Below are positions 1-6,826 of a stretch of 64,000 nucleotides of DNA, piece by piece. The notes under the pieces were generated by a model, which saw only the letters and a program-made list of their open reading frames with translations, had not been told where the DNA came from and did no database searches. Source of the stretch: Spirochaetota bacterium (GTDB taxonomy: Bacteria > Spirochaetota > Spirochaetia > Treponematales > Treponemataceae); contig JAEZST010000011.1 of the NCBI GenBank assembly GCA_023443865.1, forward strand, positions 186,001 to 250,000, given 5' to 3'. Position 1 is the first letter of the stretch, and the number at the start of each line of letters is the position of its first letter. The position numbers and the translations under genes are program-made.

Positions 1-198
1 TTTTTCTCTCCCCAGGGCGCTTTCAAGGTCCATTTTCTCCATTTTTACCCGGGACAGGTCAATATCGCCGGCAGTTGCCCCGCGACCGACGGCCGTGACG
101 GCGGCTCCCTCGGAAACCAGGGCGGAGGAGAGAACGGCACCGATACCCGAGGTGCCCCCCACGACCAAGGCTCGTTTCCCCGAAAGGCTTAAGTTCAT
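1..198 (-). CDS. SDR-family oxidoreductase, N-terminal part (gene runs off the left edge)
   Basis: Reading leftwards from the ATG at 198 gives about 66 residues of an open frame that continues past base 1. Near the N terminus, after a short hydrophobic strand, comes GGTSGIGA, the dinucleotide-binding glycine motif of short-chain dehydrogenases (TGxxxGIG type). This predicts a cytoplasmic NAD(P)-dependent oxidoreductase. The catalytic Tyr-x-x-x-Lys lies outside the window, so the substrate cannot be inferred. The ATG has no Shine-Dalgarno sequence and stands six bases after a -10-like TATCAT, so it may be leaderless. The gene diverges from trmJ. Confidence 0.8.
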   Translation of the reverse strand, partial: MNLSLSGKRALVVGGTSGIGAVLSSALVSEGAAVTAVGRGATAGDIDLSRVKMEKMDLESALGREK

Positions 199-204
199 TC
201 CATA

Positions 205-233
205 ATGATAACCCACGGCGATTGACACAACAA
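205..233 (-). promoter_or_regulatory. Predicted promoter of the SDR gene
   Basis: On the minus strand TTGTTG (233-228) and TATCAT (210-205) are separated by 17 bases. The start codon follows after six bases, so transcription would begin at or next to the ATG. The site interleaves with the oppositely oriented trmJ promoter. Confidence 0.5.
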
Positions 234-250
234 GACGCATGGGGGAAAAT
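222..250 (+). promoter_or_regulatory. Predicted promoter of trmJ
   Basis: A consensus TTGACA (222-227) is followed by a 17-base spacer and GAAAAT (245-250). Six bases later comes the GTG at 257, so the transcript would be leaderless if that GTG is the start. An in-frame ATG at 239 lies inside the promoter and is therefore unlikely to be used. Confidence 0.55.
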
Positions 251-256
251 CCGCCC

Positions 257-997
257 GTGAAAAGACTCCCCTGTTCGATAATTCTGTGCCGTCCAGAAGA
301 AAGCGGCAATGTGGGCTCGGTATGCAGAGCGATGAAGACCATGGGCTGCTATGATCTGAGGATAGTGGGCGATAAGGAAAGCTATGACGAAGAACGCGTC
401 AGGATCATGTCGGTTCACGCCTTCGATATCTGGAAGGAAGCCCGCTTCTTTCCGCCGACCGTAGACGGCTTATCCCGCGCCATGGCCGATTGCGCCGTAT
501 CGGCGGGAACCACGCGCCGGATGGGGCAAAAAAGAAAATCGTGGGGCATGACCCCCGACCAATTCGCGAACCTCGCGCGGGAAACGGGCAGCGACGGCAC
601 GATAGGCCTCGTATTCGGCAATGAACGGACGGGATTAACGGACGAGGAGTTAGCGCGTTGCGCCCTCGCCGTCAATATCCCCTCAAACCCGGATTTTCCT
701 TCCCTAAACCTTTCTCACGCCGTACAGATCATGACGTATACCCTCTTTCGGGCCTTCGACGAGCGGAAACGGGGGTACGATCCCGTTACGCTGGAACGGC
801 TTGAAGGAGGTATCCGATCGATAACCGACGACATAGACAGAATGGGGCTATACCGGAAACCGGGACTGGAAGGCAACGCCCGGTTTCTCCAAGGCATTCT
901 CGCGCGGGCCCAGGTATCCGAAGGAGAACTCGCCCGGCTGGAAAAGCTGTTCCAGCGCATGGCTTGGATTAAAAGCGAATCTGCTCGGGATAAATGA
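257..997 (+). CDS. trmJ: tRNA/rRNA 2'-O-methyltransferase of the TrmH/SpoU family, TrmJ-like
   Basis: A 246-residue protein of the SPOUT class, expected to methylate the ribose 2'-hydroxyl of position 32 in tRNA using S-adenosylmethionine. The N terminus has the RPEESGNVGSVCRAMKTMG block typical of TrmJ/TrmH group 1. The knotted C-terminal SAM site is visible as GLVFGNERTGLTDEEL, followed by IPSNPDFPSLNLSHAVQIMTY in shortened form. The length fits TrmJ, with a short C-terminal helical extension. GTG at 257 is preferred over ATG 239 because 239 lies within a strong promoter. The 3' end overlaps the convergent sigma-54 activator gene by 29 bases. Confidence 0.88.
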   Translation: MKRLPCSIILCRPEESGNVGSVCRAMKTMGCYDLRIVGDKESYDEERVRIMSVHAFDIWKEARFFPPTVDGLSRAMADCAVSAGTTRRMGQKRKSWGMTPDQFANLARETGSDGTIGLVFGNERTGLTDEELARCALAVNIPSNPDFPSLNLSHAVQIMTYTLFRAFDERKRGYDPVTLERLEGGIRSITDDIDRMGLYRKPGLEGNARFLQGILARAQVSEGELARLEKLFQRMAWIKSESARDK

Positions 998-2087
998 CTT
1001 CTCCCTCGCTACCCGACGCAGCCCGCGCCAGGCAGCCGAAAAGTTGCCGAACGTTGCCCGGCCAAGTGTATCCGTGCAGCTTGTCCAGGGCGTTCGACGA
1101 AAGCACTTTATTCTGCCCGTTCAGGCAGGAAGCCGCCAGCTGGGGGATATCTTCCCGGTGTTCGCGCAGCGGCGGTATTTCAATCCGTATCACGTCGAGC
1201 CTATAAAAGAGATCGGCCCGGAAAGCGCCGTCGCCTATTAACGCGGACAGGTTCCGGTTTGTCGCGGAAATGAGCCTGAAATTGACGGGTATTGAATCCC
1301 GGGCGCCGACCCTCGTTACCTCGCCCTCTTCCAGCACCCGCAAAAGCTTGGGCTGAAGGGCGGGGTCCAGTTCCCCGATCTCGTCCAAAAAGGCCGTCCC
1401 GCCGTCCGCCTGCTCGAAGAGTCCGGGCGCGTCGACCGCATCGGTAAACGCGCCCCTCACGGTGCCGAAAAGCAGGCCGTCGGCCAGGGCAAAGGGCAAA
1501 CAGCTCACGTTAATCGCCTTAAAGCGGCCAGTGGAGACCGCGGAATGCCGGTGCAGCAAACGCGCGACTAAATCCTTTCCGCAACCGGTTTCCCCGCTGA
1601 TAAGAACGGGATCGCGACGCGGCCGAAGCCTGACGATTTCGCTCCTGAGACGGGCAATAGCGGGGCTGGAACCGAGCAGGATTTCGGCCAGGGAATCGAC
1701 TTCGGGTCGGGAAGGTTCGGGGGACAGCGCGCAGGCGTCGAAGAAGCGTTCAATCCGTTCCCGAAGCGCGGGAAAATCGTAGGGTATGTGAAAGTAGCCG
1801 CAGGCGCCTATGGAACGGGAATATTCAAGAAAGCAAAAGGAATACTCGCGGCTAAGGATAAAAAGGGGCGGGCGGCGGGGGTTGGCGTTCAGGTCGGCCA
1901 ACAAGTCAAGGACCCAAACGCCGGTCAACGCGATATCGAACAGTATGAAATCAAAGGTTTCCTCGAAGATCAGCGCCACGACGCGGTCGGGAGCCGAGGG
2001 AACCACGATTGTCCATTCTCCTTTCGACTCGTACACGAGCCGCCTGGTGTCCGACGCAAGATGAGTTACGTGCAAGACCTTTTTCAT
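969..2087 (-). CDS. Sigma-54 activator-type AAA+ protein with pseudo-receiver and no DNA-binding domain
   Basis: A 372-residue NtrC-like protein. Residues 1-115 resemble a receiver domain. Asp51 (ILFDIALTG) could be the phosphoacceptor, but the usual N-terminal acidic pair is absent and the conserved Lys before Pro is replaced (FHIPYD). Residues 135-345 are the AAA+ domain, with Walker A GETGCGKD (165-172), a sigma-54 contact loop reading GAFTDA instead of GAFTGA (212-217), Walker B TAFLDEIGE, arginine-finger region FRADLFYRLDV and sensor II WPGNVRQL. The protein stops about 20 residues later with no Fis-type helix-turn-helix. It probably contacts RNA polymerase-sigma-54 from solution, like other HTH-less activators such as FlgR. 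It is last in the ctpA block, 43 bases after the wecG-like gene. Confidence 0.85.
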   Translation of the reverse strand: MKKVLHVTHLASDTRRLVYESKGEWTIVVPSAPDRVVALIFEETFDFILFDIALTGVWVLDLLADLNANPRRPPLFILSREYSFCFLEYSRSIGACGYFHIPYDFPALRERIERFFDACALSPEPSRPEVDSLAEILLGSSPAIARLRSEIVRLRPRRDPVLISGETGCGKDLVARLLHRHSAVSTGRFKAINVSCLPFALADGLLFGTVRGAFTDAVDAPGLFEQADGGTAFLDEIGELDPALQPKLLRVLEEGEVTRVGARDSIPVNFRLISATNRNLSALIGDGAFRADLFYRLDVIRIEIPPLREHREDIPQLAASCLNGQNKVLSSNALDKLHGYTWPGNVRQLFGCLARAASGSEGEVIYPEQIRF

Positions 2088-2130
2088 AATGGCTATTTTC
2101 CTTATATCCGCTTTCAGGATGATACAAGGG

Positions 2131-2874
2131 CTACGTAGAACTCCGGAACAGCCGGCTGAATAGCAGTAGAATGGTATACCATAAATATTGGAATATTCGG
2201 AAAATTCTTAACGGGTTTTTAAGGACGGCGGGCAGATATTCAAGGCCCTTCTCGAAAAGCTCCTCCGAAACCCGGCGTTTCCGATCGGCGAACACTTCGA
2301 TAACGTCGTCCGCGTAGAGGAAAAGGCCGTTATGCAGCCGGCTCTTATTCCGGAAAATCCAACGGCGCCCGCCGGGAATCCCGTCGCCGATCAACAGCAG
2401 GGACGGATGGGCCTTGGAAATGGCGGTCATGATATTCCGCTCCATACTGCGGTGGAAATACCCGGCGTACCGGCCAACGATCGAGAGACCGGGAAAGGTG
2501 CTCCGCACGTTCCGTTCGGCCAGCATCAGGCTTCTCTGGTGCGCGCCGAAAAGGTACAGGGATTTGCAGTAGCTTTCGAGGACGGTCAGGCTCGATATGA
2601 TGAAGTTGAAGGGATGATACCGATGGGGGACGGGTTTATGAAGGAACCGGGCGCCCGCGACGAGGCTTTTCGAAAGCGGCAGAACGAGCGCCGCGTCCAA
2701 CACCATGGAGCGGAATTCGCCCTTCCTGCGGGCCCGCAATAAGTCCCAAAGGGTAATGAACATGACGTGTTGGGGCCCGTTTCGCTCCAACAGGGAGAGT
2801 ATGGCGGATTCAAGTTCCTCAGGGGGAACTATGTCGAGGGGAACTTTCAGCAATTCGATTCGGGTAGTCGCCAC
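2131..2874 (-). CDS. WecG/TagA/CpsF-like glycosyltransferase family protein, catalytic motifs degenerate
   Basis: A 247-residue protein whose middle matches the WecG/TagA fold: SLYLFGAHQRSLMLAERNV, then FPGLSIVGRYAGYF, then PSLLLIGDGIP. Members normally transfer N-acetylmannosamine-type sugars to lipid carriers at the membrane. The usual catalytic Asp-Gly (PDGxP) is replaced by LPLSKSL, and the PKQExW motif reads PGGRRW, so transferase activity is doubtful. The C terminus carries a hydrophobic, basic-flanked segment (about residues 215-240) that may bind the membrane. The start lies inside the end of rsmE (28-base overlap), implying translational coupling. It may be a non-catalytic paralogue. 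Confidence 0.65.
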   Translation of the reverse strand: MATTRIELLKVPLDIVPPEELESAILSLLERNGPQHVMFITLWDLLRARRKGEFRSMVLDAALVLPLSKSLVAGARFLHKPVPHRYHPFNFIISSLTVLESYCKSLYLFGAHQRSLMLAERNVRSTFPGLSIVGRYAGYFHRSMERNIMTAISKAHPSLLLIGDGIPGGRRWIFRNKSRLHNGLFLYADDVIEVFADRKRRVSEELFEKGLEYLPAVLKNPLRIFRIFQYLWYTILLLFSRLFRSST

Positions 2875-3710
2875 TTATCGGACTCCAGCAAAAGGGTTTG
2901 AACCGCCGCTATTCCGTACAGCGCCGCGGTCTCGGCCCTCAATATGTTGGTGCGGAAATGCACCGCATTGAACCCCGCCCGGCGGAGCCTTTCGACTTCT
3001 CCTGCGGTCATGCCGCCCTCGGGCCCGATCGCCAACGCGACGGTCCGCGGCCGCGTACAAAGATACTCGTGGAGGGTCTTTCGCGCAAGGGGGGCTTCCG
3101 TGAGGGTAATGGCCACCGGCTCGGTCCCGCCATGGTCCCCGCCGGCGCGTTCCGCCCACAAAGGCCCCAAAGCGGCGGGCGTCACCGTATCCCATACGCG
3201 CGTGGGAACGGCCGAGCCGCTTTGCTGACGCGCTTCCCGGACTATTCGTTCCCAGCGTTCGGTTTTGGCCTGCCCTACCCCGCCTGAGTCCGCGGCAAGG
3301 CACCGATCGCCCAAAACGGGCACGATCAGGGAGACTCCCGCCTCGGTCGCTTGCCTGAGCACCTGATCCATCTTTGGGCCCTTGAGTATCCATTGAAAAA
3401 GGATGATGGTCGGGAAATCCTCGCCCATGGAGGATAGGGCCGACATGGAAATCCCCGCTTGGGGCGCGTTGGCACGGGACGGGCCGCTCGCCTCGGGCGC
3501 GACGGCGATCTCGAGCCGAATGAGGGCGGCCTTCCCGCCCCTATCCAGGGACTCGAGGCGGGCCGGCGAAAGGACGCCGTTAGGGAGGCGAATCTCCAGG
3601 GAATCGCCCGGGGCAAGCCGAAGCACCTGCACGAGGTAGCGGTAATCCTTGCCCCGCAGCGTCAGGAGCCCGTCCGGCCCCGGATCGGAGTCGACCAGAA
3701 ACTGACGCAT
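2847..3710 (-). CDS. rsmE: 16S rRNA m3U1498 methyltransferase RsmE
   Basis: A 287-residue protein that methylates N3 of U1498 in 16S rRNA. The N-terminal PUA-like part (GKDYRYLVQVLRLAPGDSLEI) matches the family. The SPOUT SAM site appears as ALAIGPEGGMTAGEVERLR and the knot as ILRAETAALYG. It is somewhat longer than usual (about 240-250) because of a Gly/Ala-rich insert near residues 85-100. It starts six bases after the ctpA stop in the same operon. Confidence 0.93.
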   Translation of the reverse strand: MRQFLVDSDPGPDGLLTLRGKDYRYLVQVLRLAPGDSLEIRLPNGVLSPARLESLDRGGKAALIRLEIAVAPEASGPSRANAPQAGISMSALSSMGEDFPTIILFQWILKGPKMDQVLRQATEAGVSLIVPVLGDRCLAADSGGVGQAKTERWERIVREARQQSGSAVPTRVWDTVTPAALGPLWAERAGGDHGGTEPVAITLTEAPLARKTLHEYLCTRPRTVALAIGPEGGMTAGEVERLRRAGFNAVHFRTNILRAETAALYGIAAVQTLLLESDKWRLPESNC

Positions 3711-3715
3711 ACCGG

Positions 3716-5203
3716 TTATCGGGAACCGGCGGCGGAAACGGCGGCGGTATCGGCGACCACGGTTTCCTCCTGAAGCTCCAGGACGGTTTTCGTCGCCGTG
3801 AGGAGCTTGTCCACGTCTTCGTTGGCGAGTATATCGACCGCCGCCTTAAGCTGGATATCGTAATCGAGATCGTACATCGGACTGATGCGGGTACGGTAGA
3901 ATTCCTGGGTAACCAGTTTCTTGAGTACCCGCGCCGAGACCGGCCATTTTTTGGCCAGCTGGGCGGCCAGGGCGTCGGCCGCGGCGGAGGAAAGCGACTC
4001 CCGGCCAGCTACCGCGTCCGCGAGGGCGGTGGTGGCAAGCAGGTCAGCGAGGGCCTTTTCCTCGTCCTCAGAAAGCGCGGGAAACAGCACCTCTCGGTCC
4101 GGCGCGATACCCTTTTTATCGATATTCGCGCCGCTCGGCGTATAATACCGGGCCATGGTAAGTTTCATCTGATCGTTGTCGAAAAGGTCGATAACCTGCT
4201 GGACCGATCCCTTGCCATAGCTGGTTTCGCCGACGAGATAGGCCAAATGATGGTCCTTCAGGGCGCCGGAAAGTATTTCGGCGGCGCTCGCGGAACCCTT
4301 GTTCAGGAGCACCACGGTAGGGACCCGCGGCTTGAAGGTAGTTTTCGACGGGCTGGCGGAGATCTCGCTGGTGTCGCGCGCGTTTCGCGAACGGGTCGAA
4401 ACGATTACGCCGGAGTCGATGAATTTGTCGGCAACGTCGCCTACGCTGGGAAGGAGCCCGCCCGGGTTATTGCGCACGTCAATGATGAGGCCCTTATACT
4501 TCGCCTTCTTAAAAGAGTCGAGCGCGTCTTGGACGCGGGAGGGGGTAAGGGGGGTGAACTCGATGATGCGCAGGTAACCGATGCCGCCGTCCATCATGGT
4601 GAACTTGACGGTCGGTACCTCGATGAGGGCACGGGTCAAGGTAACGGGGAATTCGAGTTTTTTGCCACGCCTGATTTGGACCGTTACGTCGGTTCCCACG
4701 GGACCCCGCAACCGGGACAGAACCTCGGACATGGTGATATCCGCGGTACCTTGCCCGTCGATGGCGAGGATCAGGTCGCCGGGTTGAATGCCGGACTTCC
4801 AGCCGGGGGTATCCTCGATGGGGGAGGCGACTTCCACGAAGGCGGGTTTCTCCGGCGTTGACTCGGTGGGCTTGGTTATCGAAAGGCCGACCCCGCCGAA
4901 GGAACCGGTGGTGGTATCCTTTAACTCCGTGCCGATAAGGCTTTCGTTGTCGAGGTACATCGAATAGGGGTCGTCGAGGGATTCAAGCATCCCCTTAAGG
5001 GCGCCCTTATACAGTTTCGAGGGATCGACCTGGTCTACGTAGTTTTTCTCGATAAAGCCGTAAATGTATTCGAACAGCTGCAGGTAGCGGGCTGAGGCTT
5101 TCGCCTCGTCGGATTCGGCGAACAACGCGGGGGCGGCAAGCCCGGAAAAAAGGAGGACGAGGGCGAGAATGCCGGCGCCGATCCAGGGTCTCTTAGATGT
5201 CAT
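3716..5203 (-). CDS. ctpA: C-terminal processing peptidase, S41 family (CtpA)
   Basis: A 495-residue envelope protease with an N-terminal signal or anchor (residues 8-30, ending near LFAES). A PDZ domain lies around residues 100-190 (FGGVGLSI, IQPGDLILAIDG). In the S41 domain the nucleophile is Ser in NKGSASAAEILSGAL and the general base is Lys in GETSYGKGSVQQ. Such proteases trim or degrade periplasmic proteins. It heads a minus-strand operon with rsmE. The ATG has no Shine-Dalgarno sequence and stands six bases after a -10 element. Confidence 0.94.
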   Translation of the reverse strand: MTSKRPWIGAGILALVLLFSGLAAPALFAESDEAKASARYLQLFEYIYGFIEKNYVDQVDPSKLYKGALKGMLESLDDPYSMYLDNESLIGTELKDTTTGSFGGVGLSITKPTESTPEKPAFVEVASPIEDTPGWKSGIQPGDLILAIDGQGTADITMSEVLSRLRGPVGTDVTVQIRRGKKLEFPVTLTRALIEVPTVKFTMMDGGIGYLRIIEFTPLTPSRVQDALDSFKKAKYKGLIIDVRNNPGGLLPSVGDVADKFIDSGVIVSTRSRNARDTSEISASPSKTTFKPRVPTVVLLNKGSASAAEILSGALKDHHLAYLVGETSYGKGSVQQVIDLFDNDQMKLTMARYYTPSGANIDKKGIAPDREVLFPALSEDEEKALADLLATTALADAVAGRESLSSAAADALAAQLAKKWPVSARVLKKLVTQEFYRTRISPMYDLDYDIQLKAAVDILANEDVDKLLTATKTVLELQEETVVADTAAVSAAGSR

Positions 5204-5209
5204 GACCCC

Positions 5210-5238
5210 ATTTTCAAGCTAAGGGTAGGCTTTGTCAA
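5210..5238 (-). promoter_or_regulatory. Predicted promoter of ctpA
   Basis: On the minus strand a consensus TTGACA (5238-5233), 17-base spacer and GAAAAT (5215-5210) precede the ctpA ATG by six bases. The hexamers, spacer and distance to the start are the same as at trmJ. Confidence 0.6.
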
Positions 5239-5254
5239 GCTTGAACGATCCCCC

Positions 5255-5283
5255 TTGACCGCGTCCCGGATGTTGCGTAGACT
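5255..5283 (+). promoter_or_regulatory. Predicted promoter of the small membrane protein-minD-fapA-lgt operon
   Basis: TTGACC (5255-5260), 17 bases, TAGACT (5278-5283). The first start codon is at 5292, eight bases after the -10, with no Shine-Dalgarno sequence. It is divergent from the ctpA promoter. Confidence 0.55.
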
Positions 5284-5291
5284 TCAATATA

Positions 5292-5684
5292 ATGCAGCCG
5301 AAAACCGTTACCTACCCAATTTTTTTGTTTATCGAGGTATTGCGTCTACTTCTAATCGTATCCATGGCGGCTGTCGCGGAGGGGAACGCACTTCTTTGGT
5401 ACGCGGCCCTGCCCGTATTATGCGTTGCCCCGGCCTTATGGCTTATGCTCTCCCTCGATGAATCGAAGTTCGATTTATGGCTGCCCCTTCTCGCGTTTAT
5501 TAAGGCTCTTTCCGCCGTATCCTTCATCGCCCTATCGATTCGCTTGTTGCCCGACGCGTTGAGATTCGGCACCGCCGGCGGAAACAATCCCGCCGCGGCG
5601 CTTCCCCTGGCGGGCTTATTCGTGCTTGTCGACGGCGTGATGGGCATTTTCGCTTATGGGAGATACCGAGTACTATGCAAGTAA
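5292..5684 (+). CDS. Small integral membrane protein of unknown function
   Basis: A 130-residue protein with about four hydrophobic segments (near residues 8-27, 35-53, 64-85 and 103-122) and few charged residues, so it should sit in the inner membrane. I do not recognise a family. It is the first gene of an operon and its last 10 bases overlap the MinD-like gene, so the two are probably translationally coupled. A TATAAT sequence overlaps its ATG, but the better-spaced TAGACT further upstream is the likelier -10. Confidence 0.65.
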   Translation: MQPKTVTYPIFLFIEVLRLLLIVSMAAVAEGNALLWYAALPVLCVAPALWLMLSLDESKFDLWLPLLAFIKALSAVSFIALSIRLLPDALRFGTAGGNNPAAALPLAGLFVLVDGVMGIFAYGRYRVLCK

Positions 5685-6811
5685 TACCTGTCGCAAGCGG
5701 AAAAGGCGGCGTGGGGAAAAGCCTCCTCTCGGCCAATCTCGCGATAGCCCTCGGCCAAGCCGGAAAGAAGGTGCTGCTCGCGGATCTTGACCTGGGCGCC
5801 TCGAATCTCCACCTGGTTCTCGGCGTTCAATCCCCGAAAACCGGACTTGGCACCTGGCTCACGTCGGGGGGCGATTTCGGGGACATTGTCATGAAAACCT
5901 CATGGCCCGGGGTGAGCTTCATCGCCGGCGACTCGGAAATTCCCGGCCTCACCGCCCTTCGGGCGCCCCAAAAGGCCTCGCTTACCAAAAACCTGCTGAA
6001 GTACGACGCCGACTACCTGGTGCTGGACCTGGGAGCCGGCACCCACCTCGGCATCCTCGACTTTTTCCTCATGTCTCCCCAAGGAATCATCGTGACCGCG
6101 CCCTCGGTCACCGCGACGCTCAACGCGTACCTCTTCCTGAAAAACGCCGTGTTCCGCCTCATGTACGACTGCTTCAAGAAAGGCTCCGCGGCGTGGAACC
6201 GACTTGAGGCGATGAAAAAAGACAGCGCCTCGCTCCAGCGCATGTATATACCCCGCATTATCGAGGAAGTGGAAAGGGTTGACCCGGAAAACGCGAAGCG
6301 CTTCAGGCGCAGCATGGAAACCTTTCATCCCCGCCTGGTCATGAACATGATCGAGGACCCGAAAGACGCCGATAAGGCCCTCAAGATCCGCCGATCCTGC
6401 AAGGAATACCTGAATCTCGAGCTGGAACACCTCGGGGTGATTTATCGCGACTCGGTCCAGGACACGGCGCTAACCTCGCGGCTTCCGGTAATCGTCTACA
6501 AGCCCCAGGCCATCCTGTCCCAGGCGGTCTACCGAATAGCGGATAAGATTCTCCAGTCCGAAACCGAAACCTTTGAGGATTTTTCCGAGTTTTCCGAGGG
6601 AAGCTTCCAGTCCGCGGAGATGGAAGCCGCGATCGATTACGATTCAAAGATGAACTACGTGGAGGAACTGGTCGGAAGCGGGGCCCTCTCGATGGGCGAT
6701 CTCGCGGATACCATCAAGTCCCAGCAATACGAGATATCGGTACTCCGTAAGGAAAACCAGCTTTTAAAAACCAAGCTTTCCCTCGCGATTCAGCAGGGGT
6801 ACAGACTATAA
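5675..6811 (+). CDS. MinD/FlhG-family ParA-like ATPase
   Basis: A 378-residue ATPase with the deviant Walker A motif SGKGGVGKS (residues 8-16), switch ADLDLGASNLH and a DLGAGTHLGILDF block. Residues 150-215 form a charged helical insert. The last 45 residues look coiled-coil (SQQYEISVLRKENQLLKTK) rather than a MinD membrane-targeting helix. FlhG/MinD relatives position flagella or other polar structures. The gene lies directly before a FapA-like gene and lgt, and a flagellar or cell-pole role is an inference from this. It is about 100 residues longer than typical MinD. Confidence 0.82.
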   Translation: MQVIPVASGKGGVGKSLLSANLAIALGQAGKKVLLADLDLGASNLHLVLGVQSPKTGLGTWLTSGGDFGDIVMKTSWPGVSFIAGDSEIPGLTALRAPQKASLTKNLLKYDADYLVLDLGAGTHLGILDFFLMSPQGIIVTAPSVTATLNAYLFLKNAVFRLMYDCFKKGSAAWNRLEAMKKDSASLQRMYIPRIIEEVERVDPENAKRFRRSMETFHPRLVMNMIEDPKDADKALKIRRSCKEYLNLELEHLGVIYRDSVQDTALTSRLPVIVYKPQAILSQAVYRIADKILQSETETFEDFSEFSEGSFQSAEMEAAIDYDSKMNYVEELVGSGALSMGDLADTIKSQQYEISVLRKENQLLKTKLSLAIQQGYRL

Positions 6812-6826
6812 CGAGGGCGGCACGAG

